A program made the translations under genes and the position numbers. A stretch of 64,000 nucleotides of DNA from an uncultured Muribaculaceae bacterium (lineage in GTDB: Bacteria; Bacteroidota; Bacteroidia; Bacteroidales; Muribaculaceae). The notes under the pieces were generated by a model that worked only from the letters and a program-made list of their open reading frames with translations, was not told the origin of the DNA and did no database searches. Where the stretch lies: assembly GCA_910579185.1 (NCBI GenBank), contig CAJTTG010000003.1, positions 124,001 to 188,000 of the forward strand, given 5' to 3'. This document shows positions 41,673 to 51,238 of the stretch, in pieces (within the stretch, counting starts at the first letter, position 1; each line of letters begins with the position of its first letter).

Positions 41673-43319
41673 TTATTTGTCGAGGTGCTCGTACTGGAGA
41701 GTCTTCGTCGGCATGTCGCATACTTCAGCAGGACCGAAGTACTGGATCGGGCCGGGGAATACATACTGGGTGTTGAGAGCCCAGTCGTCGCGTTTAGCGG
41801 CGAAGCGCTGGAAGGGAGTGCCTTCGAGGCGTACGAGTGCCTTTTGGATCACGGGTTTCATTTCACCGTGGCGGCGTTCCATGTTGAACATCATCGAGAT
41901 TGGAATACCACCTGCGAGCCACTGAACAGAGGGTTTGGTCAGGTTGCGGAGGCTCGACATGTAGCCGGTCACTCCGGCGTTGATCAGCATGGCTGCATTG
42001 TAGCCGAGAGCGTAGCAATAGTCGGCGTCGAAGTTTGAAGGCGCAGCGCAGCGTCCTTCGTAGCCGAAGAAGTGGTGGAGGGGTGAGAACTTACCATTGT
42101 AAGAACCGGCCTTAGCCATTTCCTTGAGGCGGTTGCCAACCATTTCGCTGAGAAGTTTCTCGGTTTCGATGAGCGATACCTGAACGTTTCCGTGGGGGTC
42201 GCGGTCGAGTGTGAGCTGACGTGCAACACCGGCAGGGAGCGATGCATATACGGTAGCAGAGTTCTGCGAGAGGTTTGCGATGACGAATTCACGCTGCTTC
42301 TCGGGAGCCCATTCTGCGAAATCGGGAGTCTTTGCGAGCAGGTCGTTGAGTTCGGCGATGAGGTTCTTCATGGCCGGAATGAACTCAATGAGACCTTCGG
42401 GGATGAGGACAGTACCGAAGTTGTTGCCGTTTTCAGCACGTTTTGCAACGATGTCGGCTATATAGTTTACAACATCCTGAAGAGTCTGGTTCTTAGCTTC
42501 AACTTCTTCAGAAACGATGCAGACGTTGGGCTGAGTCTGGAGTGCGCATTCAAGAGCGATGTGGGAAGCTGAACGGCCCATGAGCTTGATGAAGTGCCAG
42601 TATTTTTTAGCGGAGAAGCAGTCGCGCTGGATGTTGCCGATAAGTTCGGAATATACTTTTGTTGCGGTGTCGAAACCGAAAGAGGCTTCGATTACTTCGT
42701 TCTTGAGGTCGCCGTCGATAGTCTTGGGGCATCCGATGACCTGAACGCCTGCACCGATGTTCTTGTAATATTCAGCGAGTACAGCGGCGTTGGTGTTGGA
42801 GTCGTCGCCACCGATGATCACGAGGGCAGAGATGCCGAGCTGCTTGAGGATTTCAAGGCCTTTGTCGAACTGTTCCTGCTTTTCGAGTTTTGTACGGCCT
42901 GAACCGATGATGTCGAAGCCACCGGTGTTGCGGTATTCGTCGATGATGTCGGCAGTGAGTTCGATGTAGTTGTGGTCAACGAGACCGCCGGGGCCCATGA
43001 GGAAACCGTAGAGACGGCTGTCCTTGTTGATTTTCTTGATGCCGTCGAAAAGACCGCAGATCACGTTGTGGCCGCCGGGAGCCTGACCACCTGAGAGGAT
43101 CACGCCAACATTGACGGGCTTGCCGGCAATCTGTTTGCCGCTTTTTTCGAAGCGAAGTTCGGGCAGGCCGTAAGTGTTCGGGAACAGCTGTTTGATTTCT
43201 TCCTGATCGGCAACTGACTGGGTGGGCTCACCCTCGATAGCTACCACTGCACCTGTGAGGGTGACGGGGAGCTTGGGTTGATAGGCCGCGCGGGCTATCT
43301 GCAAAGCACTTTTCTTCAT
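41673..43319 (-). CDS. pfp: Pyrophosphate-dependent phosphofructokinase
   Basis: This 548-residue enzyme phosphorylates fructose 6-phosphate with pyrophosphate and can run in reverse. Visible motifs are ILSGGQAPGGHNV, GGDDSNTNA (PPi site, with Asp where ATP enzymes have Gly), the catalytic PKTIDGDLKN, MGRSASHIALECALQ and FGYEGRCAAPSNFD. The length matches the long clade II type usual in Bacteroidetes. Confidence 0.94.
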   Translation of the reverse strand: MKKSALQIARAAYQPKLPVTLTGAVVAIEGEPTQSVADQEEIKQLFPNTYGLPELRFEKSGKQIAGKPVNVGVILSGGQAPGGHNVICGLFDGIKKINKDSRLYGFLMGPGGLVDHNYIELTADIIDEYRNTGGFDIIGSGRTKLEKQEQFDKGLEILKQLGISALVIIGGDDSNTNAAVLAEYYKNIGAGVQVIGCPKTIDGDLKNEVIEASFGFDTATKVYSELIGNIQRDCFSAKKYWHFIKLMGRSASHIALECALQTQPNVCIVSEEVEAKNQTLQDVVNYIADIVAKRAENGNNFGTVLIPEGLIEFIPAMKNLIAELNDLLAKTPDFAEWAPEKQREFVIANLSQNSATVYASLPAGVARQLTLDRDPHGNVQVSLIETEKLLSEMVGNRLKEMAKAGSYNGKFSPLHHFFGYEGRCAAPSNFDADYCYALGYNAAMLINAGVTGYMSSLRNLTKPSVQWLAGGIPISMMFNMERRHGEMKPVIQKALVRLEGTPFQRFAAKRDDWALNTQYVFPGPIQYFGPAEVCDMPTKTLQYEHLDK

Positions 43320-43456
43320 TTAGTTAAATGTATGATTAACGGTTAAAAATTCGTTTTGTAATTTGGGTGCAAATTTCGTAAAAAAAATCGGGATTGTCAA
43401 TTCCGACGGGTTTAATTTTATGTAAAATTGTTGAAATGTAATGTTTTGCCTATTTA

Positions 43457-44752
43457 TCAGATATTCACTGGGTTTCCGGTTATTGCGATGCGCAGGAGCT
43501 CGGGGCGTAGATATCTGGAGGCCATTTCGGCTATAATATCGGGTGTCAGGGAGCGGATGGCTTGCTGCTTGGCTTCGAAGTAGCCATCGGGAAGACCGGA
43601 GAGTATTGTGGTGGCATGATGGTTGGTGATTGCGAGCGGAGAGTCAAGGACGGCCACCTGTGTGGCCTGTGCGGCCTGACGGATACGCGTCAATTCGTCG
43701 CCATGGCATGGGTCGGAGGAAAGACGTGACAGCTCGGAACGCACCTCATCGATCAGGCGGCCAGTGTGGGCGTTGTCGGTCTCGGCGGCGATTTCTATGT
43801 AGGAATCGTCGATATATCCTTGCAGAGATGCCGATATCCCATAGGTCAATCCTTTGTCCTCGCGGATGTTGAGCATCAGACGACTGCCGAAATATCCTCC
43901 AAGGGCAAAGACTGTCATGTGGAGTGGCAGATAGTCGGGATGGGAACGGGGAATGGCCGGGAGAGTCAGTACGACGCTGCTTTGTGAGGCGTTTTCGAGC
44001 CTGATCAGGTCGGGTTCAGCTCCGGAGGGAGCCATGGGGTTGAATGTCCGGCATCGGAGGGACGATGGATTTGACTGGAGTGCGGCAATGTTGAATATGT
44101 CGATGATTTCGCGGATCTCATCTTCTGAGATATCGGCGCATATAAGGACGGTCACGGCCGAGGCTCCGGCGTGGGCGGAATGGAACCGCTTTAGATCGTC
44201 GGCGGTGATGCGTCGTATGTCGTCTGGCGTATCTTCGGTTGCAAGGGGATGGTTTTCACCCATGATCATTTTCTCGGAACGGCATCGGCTGAGATAGGCC
44301 ACATTGGAGCGTGACACCTCGATATTGCGTGCCAATGATTCCCGTCGGACTGTCAGCTCCTGTTCCGGGAAAGACGGGTGGAAGATCAGGTCGGCAAAGA
44401 CGGGGAGCACATTTTTCAGGCGATGGCGCAGGGTGAATATGGAGTGGCGTGTATGATGTGATGATGGTGATGATTTGATCCAGGCGCCATTGAAGTCCAG
44501 ATGAGAGGCGATCTCAGCCCCGGACATCGAACGCGAACCTTCGCGCTGCATGTCGGCGGCGAGTACAGCGATGGCCGGGGAAGTCGCTTCGGCAAAGCCA
44601 CCGTTGACTATGACTGAAATGTTGGCTATATCTTTGTCGCAGCGGTCATAGAACAGAAATGTCATGCCGGACGGCAGTGTGAACCGGCGCATCGGCGGCA
44701 GTGTGAGTGGTCTTATTGTTGAGATCGGTGGTGGAGTCTGTCGGAAATTCAT
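43457..44752 (-). CDS. M16-family peptidase-like protein without zinc motif
   Basis: A 431-residue protein with the fold pattern of M16 (pitrilysin) domains: an N-terminal half with LPSGMTFLFYDR and ISVIVNGGFAEA, and a C-terminal half with VVLTLPAIPRSHPDYLPL, GGYFGSRLMLNIREDKGLTYGISA and YLRPELLRIAITGNP. The usual HxxEH zinc site after the first block is replaced by AVLAADMQREGS. It is therefore probably the inactive partner of an M16 heterodimer, but the active partner is not in this window. The ATG overlaps the kdsB stop (ATGA). Confidence 0.85.
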   Translation of the reverse strand: MNFRQTPPPISTIRPLTLPPMRRFTLPSGMTFLFYDRCDKDIANISVIVNGGFAEATSPAIAVLAADMQREGSRSMSGAEIASHLDFNGAWIKSSPSSHHTRHSIFTLRHRLKNVLPVFADLIFHPSFPEQELTVRRESLARNIEVSRSNVAYLSRCRSEKMIMGENHPLATEDTPDDIRRITADDLKRFHSAHAGASAVTVLICADISEDEIREIIDIFNIAALQSNPSSLRCRTFNPMAPSGAEPDLIRLENASQSSVVLTLPAIPRSHPDYLPLHMTVFALGGYFGSRLMLNIREDKGLTYGISASLQGYIDDSYIEIAAETDNAHTGRLIDEVRSELSRLSSDPCHGDELTRIRQAAQATQVAVLDSPLAITNHHATTILSGLPDGYFEAKQQAIRSLTPDIIAEMASRYLRPELLRIAITGNPVNI

Positions 44753-45513
44753 AGGGCAAGGTGTTGATGGTCATAGCGTCGGCGAGCCTCATTGAGATCG
44801 GCTGGGGTGTCGACGCTGAAAGATGTTGAGTCGGTGACTTCGATCCGGATGTTCATCCCGTTTTCAAGCCAACGTAGCTGTTCAAGCCGCTCGGCTTGTT
44901 CGAGAGGACTGTCGGGCAGCGACACGGCTTTCTCCAGGGCACCGAGACGGAAGGCGTACATGCCGATGTGGATATGGAATGTGGCGGTTTCAAGCCATTG
45001 TTGCCACTTGGCGTCGCGGACGTATGGGATTATTGATCTGCTGAAATAGAGCGCTCGGCCTTGTTTGGTGAAGGTCACCTTGGGAGTGTCGGGCGAAAAG
45101 AGAGCTTCGAAGCCGTCGGCCGGATCGAACCGCCGCGCCAGAGTGGCTATCTCAACCTCTGGATCGCGGAAGGCATCAACCAGCCGTGAGATGTCGGATG
45201 CCGGCATGAAAGGCTCGTCGCCTTGGATGTTGACCACTATGTCGGGTGTCAGCCCGAGATTTCGTATCGCTTCGAGGCAACGGGCAGTGCCGTTGGGGCA
45301 ATCCGTGGATGTCATCACAGCCCGGCCTCCCAGCCCGGTCACAGTCTCAAATATGCGACGGTCGTCGGTCGCGACCCATACATTGTTGCCAAGGGCGAGC
45401 GAGGCGTTGCGATATACGTGCCAGACCATTGGGTCGGGACCTATCATTTCAAGCGGCTTGCCGGGGAGTCTGGTTGATGAGAATCGAGCCGGTATGATTC
45501 CAATTGTGTTCAT
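44749..45513 (-). CDS. kdsB: 3-deoxy-manno-octulosonate cytidylyltransferase
   Basis: KdsB activates Kdo as CMP-Kdo for lipopolysaccharide. The 254-residue protein starts GIIPARFSSTRLPGKPLEMI, followed by NVWVATDD, VVNIQGDEPF, the HIHIGMYAFRLG segment and EQAERLEQLRWLENG. It overlaps the M16-like gene by four bases. Confidence 0.95.
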   Translation of the reverse strand: MNTIGIIPARFSSTRLPGKPLEMIGPDPMVWHVYRNASLALGNNVWVATDDRRIFETVTGLGGRAVMTSTDCPNGTARCLEAIRNLGLTPDIVVNIQGDEPFMPASDISRLVDAFRDPEVEIATLARRFDPADGFEALFSPDTPKVTFTKQGRALYFSRSIIPYVRDAKWQQWLETATFHIHIGMYAFRLGALEKAVSLPDSPLEQAERLEQLRWLENGMNIRIEVTDSTSFSVDTPADLNEARRRYDHQHLAL

Positions 45514-45534
45514 TCTGGTTTTCGCTTATCTTTA

Positions 45535-45565
45535 CAAAATTAACGAAAAATGGGTGTTTGGCAAA
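45535..45565 (-). promoter_or_regulatory. Promoter of kdsB
   Basis: On the minus strand TTTG (45565-45562), 19 bases, then TAATTTTG (45542-45535). Confidence 0.7.
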
Positions 45566-45571
45566 AAAATG

Positions 45572-45603
45572 TTTGCAAGTGAATGTGAAAAGATGTATAT
45601 TTG
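45572..45603 (+). promoter_or_regulatory. Promoter of the secreted protein-CotH pair
   Basis: TTTG at 45572-45575, 20 bases, then TATATTTG at 45596-45603. It lies back to back with the kdsB promoter, 6 bases apart. Confidence 0.75.
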
Positions 45604-45638
45604 TCAAATAAATTTTTAGTAACCTTAAATTCTATTGA

Positions 45639-46124
45639 ATGAAAAAAATTCTACTTTCGGCTGTTTTAGGGGCGACTGCTCTGCTGGCCGGAGCGTCGAT
45701 CAATGGCTACAAAAGCGTTGTTTTCCATAATACGGATGGATCAAGTTTCGCTGTGGCTATGGAGGACGGAATGACGACCCGTGTGGCCGGAGGAAATGTG
45801 ACCTTGTCGTGTGCCAAGGGCGACGTGGTTGTCCCATGTGAACAGTTGAAGTATTGGAACTATTCCGCATCGGATGGAGACAGCGGACTTTGGCAGGGGC
45901 TGGAGCTTGTCGGGTCGGATATGGTCGGTGTGGTGATTGAAGGCGATCGCATCAGTCTGCATAATCTGCCACAGAATTCAACCGTCGGTCTTTACTCTGT
46001 TGACGGACGCATGATTGTCAATGCACGAGTATCGGAATATTATGAGATCCCGACTTCAAATCTTGCGAACGGAGTCTATGTGTTAACATATAATGGTAAA
46101 TCACTTAAAGTTGCTGTGAAATAA
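45639..46124 (+). CDS. Small secreted protein with sorting-like C-terminus
   Basis: A 161-residue protein with a signal peptide (MKKILLSAVLGATALLAGAS), a beta-rich middle and a C-terminal stretch LYSVDGRMIVNARVSEYYEIPTSN followed by LANGVYVLTYNGKSLKVAVK, much like a type IX sorting domain. Its main part is only about 75 residues. The stop overlaps the CotH ATG by one base, so the two work together in some way. No known function. Confidence 0.72.
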   Translation: MKKILLSAVLGATALLAGASINGYKSVVFHNTDGSSFAVAMEDGMTTRVAGGNVTLSCAKGDVVVPCEQLKYWNYSASDGDSGLWQGLELVGSDMVGVVIEGDRISLHNLPQNSTVGLYSVDGRMIVNARVSEYYEIPTSNLANGVYVLTYNGKSLKVAVK

Positions 46125-47605
46125 TGAAAAAGATGTTAGTTTTTGGCTTGGCAGCCATGGGAATCGGCTTGTCGGCAATGGCTCAGAACGAGCATATCCA
46201 TGTGTTCTGCAGCGATAAGAATTTCCATACTTTCAAGGGTACTGAGGCTCAGAGCATACTTTATTCAGGCGGCAATGCGACGACGGGATTCAATACGCTT
46301 GTGGTTCAGGATGCGTCGGGCAATCAGACCACTATAAGCCTCAGCGCGATCGATAGCGTGCAGGTCAGAATGACCGGTCTGCCGGAGTTTCACGTGAATC
46401 TGCTGGACGATCCGACAGCAACAGAGCTGTGGGGTGCGAAAGATCTTGTTCATGAAGCGACATTGCGCATGGACGGCAACGGCATGTATGATGATCTTCC
46501 CGAACAGACGGTTGAGTTCAGAGGCCGAGGAAACTCGACCTGGAATATGAAAAAGAAACCATATCGCTTCAAAATGTCGAGCAAAGCTAAGGTTTGTGGT
46601 CTTGCAAAGGCTAAGTCATTTGCATTGATCGCTAATTATATAGACTGTTCGCTGATGCGCAATTCAGTTGCACTTTGGGTGTCAAATTGGTTTGAAATGC
46701 CTTACTCAAACCATTGTGTGCCTGTGAAAGTTTATCTGAATGGTATCTACAAGGGTGCGTATATGCTGACGGAGAAGATCGGTGTAGGTGGCGGAAGTGT
46801 CGACATTGATGAAAATACCGGCATGCTATTTGAGCTTGACTCGAATTATGATGAGGATTTCAAATTTTATTTCAACCTGAGCAACTATTCTACTTCATCG
46901 TCCGCTTATGGTAGCATGACCGGCTATCTTCCGGTTATGGTAAAGGATCCGGATCTGACAGAAGTATGTGAGGCTCTCGGGACAACGACTTCGGCTTATT
47001 TCTCGGAATGGACGGCCGATTTTGTGGAGATGGCAAAAGCTGTCATGTCGACTCCTGCTGATGGCGATCTGTCGAAATATCTTGACCTTGAGTCGGTAGC
47101 TGAATTCTTTGTTGTCAACAGCCTGGCGAATAATCATGAGATGAAGCATCCGAAGAGCTTCTATCTCTACAAGAAAAGCCTCGAGGAAGGAGAAGTGTAT
47201 CATTTTGGTCCTACATGGGACTTCGACTGGGCTTTCACATTTGACGGAAAAGAGGGCGCATCTGCTTCAGTCCCTCTTGTTTCATCAAACGGCGATTGTG
47301 GTGGATATACATTCATCAAGGCTCTCTTTCAAAACAAAGCATTCCGGGCTATCTACAAGCAGAAATGGGATACGTTTGTCGCAGACGGTTATCCTGAATT
47401 GCTGAAGTATATGGAGGAATATGCTACTCTGATCGAGCCAACGGCAAAAGAAAACGGGTTGCTGTGGCCGGCTGATTATGATGTTTCCTGGCGTTTGAGT
47501 GAGTCATCGTTTGAATTCCGCAAGTATTTCGGGGAACTGAAAACATGGCTTCAGCAGCGTGTGGATTATTGCAATTCCCACGTGAATTACGGCATTTATC
47601 AATAA
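46124..47605 (+). CDS. CotH kinase family protein, secreted
   Basis: A 493-residue protein with a signal peptide (VFGLAAMGIGLSAMAQ) and a CotH domain from about residue 95. The family marks are FRGRGNSTWNMKKKPYRFKM, FALIANYIDCSLMRNSVA, LNGIYKGAYMLTEKI and YHFGPTWDFDWAFTF. CotH proteins phosphorylate coat proteins in Bacillus spores; targets in Bacteroidetes are unknown. The small secreted protein upstream is a possible partner. The N-terminal 90 residues contain a beta-rich region similar in style to that gene (FHTFKGTEAQSILYSGGN). Confidence 0.85.
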   Translation: MKKMLVFGLAAMGIGLSAMAQNEHIHVFCSDKNFHTFKGTEAQSILYSGGNATTGFNTLVVQDASGNQTTISLSAIDSVQVRMTGLPEFHVNLLDDPTATELWGAKDLVHEATLRMDGNGMYDDLPEQTVEFRGRGNSTWNMKKKPYRFKMSSKAKVCGLAKAKSFALIANYIDCSLMRNSVALWVSNWFEMPYSNHCVPVKVYLNGIYKGAYMLTEKIGVGGGSVDIDENTGMLFELDSNYDEDFKFYFNLSNYSTSSSAYGSMTGYLPVMVKDPDLTEVCEALGTTTSAYFSEWTADFVEMAKAVMSTPADGDLSKYLDLESVAEFFVVNSLANNHEMKHPKSFYLYKKSLEEGEVYHFGPTWDFDWAFTFDGKEGASASVPLVSSNGDCGGYTFIKALFQNKAFRAIYKQKWDTFVADGYPELLKYMEEYATLIEPTAKENGLLWPADYDVSWRLSESSFEFRKYFGELKTWLQQRVDYCNSHVNYGIYQ

Positions 47606-47628
47606 TCCGATATAGACCGAATAAAAGG

Positions 47629-47669
47629 ATCCGGATGGATGGCTGAGGCTGTTCGTCCGGCTCTTTTTT
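47629..47669 (+). terminator. Probable terminator after the CotH gene
   Basis: CCGGATGGA (47631-47639) pairs imperfectly with TTCGTCCGG (47652-47660), followed by CTCTTTTTTT. Confidence 0.55.
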
Positions 47670-47744
47670 TGTGTTGTGGAGGATGTAAGATGAAAAATTA
47701 AGATCGGAAGCGCAGAAAAGCGCGCTAAATTGCTGAATATTTTG

Positions 47745-47752
47745 TAAATTTG
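47745..47752 (+). promoter_or_regulatory. -7 element before ileS
   Basis: TAAATTTG fits TAnnTTTG and lies 23 bases before the ATG. A -33 TTTG at proper spacing is not visible. Confidence 0.5.
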
Positions 47753-47775
47753 CAAAAATTTTTTGTAAACCGGTT

Positions 47776-50700
47776 ATGAAAAAGTTTAACGTCTACGATA
47801 AGTTCAATCTTTCCGATGTCAACAAGCAGGTGCTTGAGCAGTGGAAAGCCAGCAATCTTTTTGAACAAAGCATGAAAGAACGCGAGGGCTGCCCCTCGTT
47901 CGTGTTCTATGAGGGTCCTCCAAGTGCCAACGGTATGCCCGGCATCCACCATGTGATGGCACGTACGATCAAGGATATATTCTGCCGCTACAAAACGATG
48001 AAGGGTTTCCATGTGAAGAGGAAAGCCGGATGGGATACACACGGACTTCCTGTGGAGCTTGGTGTGGAGAAGAGCCTCGGTATCACAAAAGAGGACATCG
48101 GCAAGAAAATATCGGTGGACGACTATAACAACGCCTGCCGTCAGGAGGTGATGAAATATACCCGTGAGTGGGAAACCCTGACCTCGTCGATGGGTTATTG
48201 GGTGGATATGAACGATCCGTATATCACCTACGACAACCGTTATATCGAATCCGTGTGGTGGCTTCTCCGCCAGCTCTATGACAAGGGTTTCCTTTACAAA
48301 GGCTACACTATCCAGCCGTATTCGCCGGCTGCCGGAACCGGTCTAAGCTCTCACGAGCTTAACCAGCCCGGATGCTACCGCGACGTGAAGGATACCACCT
48401 GTATCGCCCAGTTCGAGCTTCTCGATCCGAAGCCGGAGATGACAGGCTGGGGGAAGGCCTATTGCCTTGCATGGACAACCACTCCCTGGACTCTTCCGTC
48501 GAACACCGCGCTTGCCGTAGGTCCGCAGATCGATTATTGTGCGGTGCGCACCTACAATCCCTATTCCGGACAGCCTGTGACCGTAGTTGTGGCTGAGGCT
48601 CTGATGGGTTCGATCTTCAATCCCAAAGCTGCCGATCTGGCTCTCGATAGCTACAACAAAGGTGACAAGCTGATCCCATACGAAGTTGTTGCACGCTACA
48701 AAGGCTCTGACCTCGTGGGTCTCAACTATCAGCAGCTAATTCCCTGGGTGAATCCCGGAGAGGGTGCTTTCCGTGTTATCCCCGGTGATTATGTGACAAC
48801 CGACGACGGTACGGGTATAGTGCATATCGCAGGAACATTCGGTGCTGACGACCTCCGTGTGTCGAAAGCCGCAGGAGTGCCGCCGCTTCATCTGATTGAC
48901 CGCGACGGTAATATCCGTCCGATGGTCGATATGACAGGCCGTTTCTATCTGCTCAGTGATCTTGACGAGAAATTCGTTAGTGAAATGGTGGATGTGGAGG
49001 CTTACACGCCGTGGCAGGGCAAATATGTCAAGAATGCCTACGATCCGGAAAAGACTGAAAAGGATGAGACGCTGGATGTCGAGATCTGTATGTGGCTCAA
49101 ACAGAATGACAAGGTGTTCCGCATCGAAAAACATACCCACAACTATCCTCACTGCTGGCGCACGGACAAACCGGTGCTCTATTATCCGCTCGACAGCTGG
49201 TTTATCCGCACTACAGCTGTCAGGGAACGTCTGATGCAGCTCAACGAGGGTATCAAGTGGAAACCGCAGTCGACCGGTACAGGGCGATTCGGGAAGTGGC
49301 TTGAGAACCTTCAGGACTGGAACCTGTCACGTTCACGCTACTGGGGCACACCGCTCCCGATCTGGCGTACTGACGACGCGCAGGAGGAGATCTGCATAGA
49401 CTCAGTAGAGACCCTGTTCAATGAAATAGACCGTGCTGTTGAGGCCGGCTTGATGAAGTCGAATCCCTATCGCGACCGCGGTTTTGTCCCGGGCGACTAT
49501 TCGAAGGCCAATTATGAGAAAATCGATCTCCACCGCCCATACGTGGACGACATCGTGCTTCTCTCACCCAGCGGCCGCCCGATGCACCGCGAGACCGACC
49601 TGATCGACGTGTGGTTCGATTCCGGTTCCATGCCATACGCACAGATCCACTATCCGTTTGAAAACAAGGATGGTCTTGACAATGGCGAGCTTTATCCGGC
49701 CGACTTCATTGCCGAGGGTGTTGACCAGACACGCGGATGGTTCTTCACGCTGCATGCCATAGCCGGCATGGTGTTTGATTCCGTTGCCTACAAGGCGGTG
49801 ATCTCCAATGGCCTTGTGCTTGACAAAGACGGCAACAAGATGTCGAAACGTCTCGGCAATGCTGTCAATCCGTTTGAGGCTATCGAGAAGTATGGCTCTG
49901 ATCCATTGCGCTGGTACATGATCGCCAACTCATCGCCATGGGATAACCTGAAATTCGATCCTGCCGGGGTGCAGGAAGCAGCCCGTAAGCTGTTCGCCAC
50001 ACTCCACAACACATATTCGTTCTTCGCGCTTTATGCCAACGTGGATGGTTTTGACAACAGTCAGCCTCAGATCCCTGTTGCCGAGCGTCCGGAAATCGAC
50101 CGCTGGATCATCTCGCTTCTCAATACTCTTGTGAAGACCGTGGATGAGGCTCTGGCGGACTATGAACCGACCCGTGCCGCCCGTGCGATCAACGATTTTG
50201 TCAACGACAATCTTTCCAACTGGTATGTACGTCTCAACCGCAAGCGTTTCTGGGGTAAGGAGATGGATGCCGACAAACTGGCTGCCTTCCAGACGCTCTA
50301 CACCTGTCTTGAGACCGTGGCACTGCTGATAGCCCCTGTGGCTCCGTTCTATGCTGACCGTCTGTATGCCGATCTGACTGCAGTGACTCGTCCCGGCAGC
50401 AAGTCGATCCATTTGCAGGACTTCCCGAAAGTTGACGAGAGCGTGATAGATCCGTCGCTTGAGAGCCGCATGGCACTTGCCCAGCAGATCACCTCAATGG
50501 TGCTCTCCCTGCGTCGCAAAGCGGATCTGAAGGTCCGTCAGCCGTTGAGCCGGATAATGATTCCTGCCGTGGATGACGCCCAGCGCCAGGCAATCGAGTC
50601 GATGAAAGATCTGATCCTTAGTGAGGTTAATGTTAAAGGCCTCGATCTTGTTGATGGCGATTCGGGTGTGCTCGTGAAGCGTGTGAAGCCCGATTTCAAG

Positions 50701-51207
50701 AAACTCGGCCCGAAATTCGGCAAGATGATGAAGCAGGTGGCGGCAGCTATCCAGCAGATGAGCCAGCCGCAGATCTCCGAGCTTGAACGCAACGGCTCGA
50801 TCTCAATGGCGATAGGCGATTCGGAGGCTCTGATTGATCTCGCAGATGTGGAGGTTATATCCGAGGATATCCCTGGTTGGCTCGTGGCCAATGAAGGCAA
50901 TGTCACCGTTGCACTTGATATCACTCTTACGCCTGAACTCCGCAACGAGGGTATTGCGCGCGACATTGTCAACCGCATCCAGAATATCCGCAAGAGCCGT
51001 GGCTACGAGATCACAGACAAGATCGTACTGACCTTTGCAGCCGATCCTGCTTATGCTGATGCAATCGACCAGTTCGGTGACTATATCTCCCGTCAGGTTC
51101 TGGCCACGGAGATCAAGGCCGTTGAAAATTTCGACGCATCGAAAGAGGGAGTTGAGACTCTTGAACTCGATGAACTGAACATCCCGGTCGATATAGCGTT
51201 ATCCTGA
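47776..51207 (+). CDS. ileS: Isoleucyl-tRNA synthetase
   Basis: A 1143-residue class I synthetase. The HIGH-type motif is PSANGMPGIHHVMART and the KMSKS loop is KDGNKMSKRLGN. The editing region has AWTTTPWTLPSNTALAVG and the GTGIVHIAGTFGADD block; the active core shows DVWFDSGSMPYAQ and ADFIAEGVDQTRGWFFTLH. The length and the lack of a C-terminal zinc finger fit the type 2 (eukaryote-like) IleRS. DksA-like and lspA genes follow in the same direction. Confidence 0.96.
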   Translation: MKKFNVYDKFNLSDVNKQVLEQWKASNLFEQSMKEREGCPSFVFYEGPPSANGMPGIHHVMARTIKDIFCRYKTMKGFHVKRKAGWDTHGLPVELGVEKSLGITKEDIGKKISVDDYNNACRQEVMKYTREWETLTSSMGYWVDMNDPYITYDNRYIESVWWLLRQLYDKGFLYKGYTIQPYSPAAGTGLSSHELNQPGCYRDVKDTTCIAQFELLDPKPEMTGWGKAYCLAWTTTPWTLPSNTALAVGPQIDYCAVRTYNPYSGQPVTVVVAEALMGSIFNPKAADLALDSYNKGDKLIPYEVVARYKGSDLVGLNYQQLIPWVNPGEGAFRVIPGDYVTTDDGTGIVHIAGTFGADDLRVSKAAGVPPLHLIDRDGNIRPMVDMTGRFYLLSDLDEKFVSEMVDVEAYTPWQGKYVKNAYDPEKTEKDETLDVEICMWLKQNDKVFRIEKHTHNYPHCWRTDKPVLYYPLDSWFIRTTAVRERLMQLNEGIKWKPQSTGTGRFGKWLENLQDWNLSRSRYWGTPLPIWRTDDAQEEICIDSVETLFNEIDRAVEAGLMKSNPYRDRGFVPGDYSKANYEKIDLHRPYVDDIVLLSPSGRPMHRETDLIDVWFDSGSMPYAQIHYPFENKDGLDNGELYPADFIAEGVDQTRGWFFTLHAIAGMVFDSVAYKAVISNGLVLDKDGNKMSKRLGNAVNPFEAIEKYGSDPLRWYMIANSSPWDNLKFDPAGVQEAARKLFATLHNTYSFFALYANVDGFDNSQPQIPVAERPEIDRWIISLLNTLVKTVDEALADYEPTRAARAINDFVNDNLSNWYVRLNRKRFWGKEMDADKLAAFQTLYTCLETVALLIAPVAPFYADRLYADLTAVTRPGSKSIHLQDFPKVDESVIDPSLESRMALAQQITSMVLSLRRKADLKVRQPLSRIMIPAVDDAQRQAIESMKDLILSEVNVKGLDLVDGDSGVLVKRVKPDFKKLGPKFGKMMKQVAAAIQQMSQPQISELERNGSISMAIGDSEALIDLADVEVISEDIPGWLVANEGNVTVALDITLTPELRNEGIARDIVNRIQNIRKSRGYEITDKIVLTFAADPAYADAIDQFGDYISRQVLATEIKAVENFDASKEGVETLELDELNIPVDIALS

Positions 51208-51238
51208 TACACAAACATTACAATCCGTTTTAACAACT

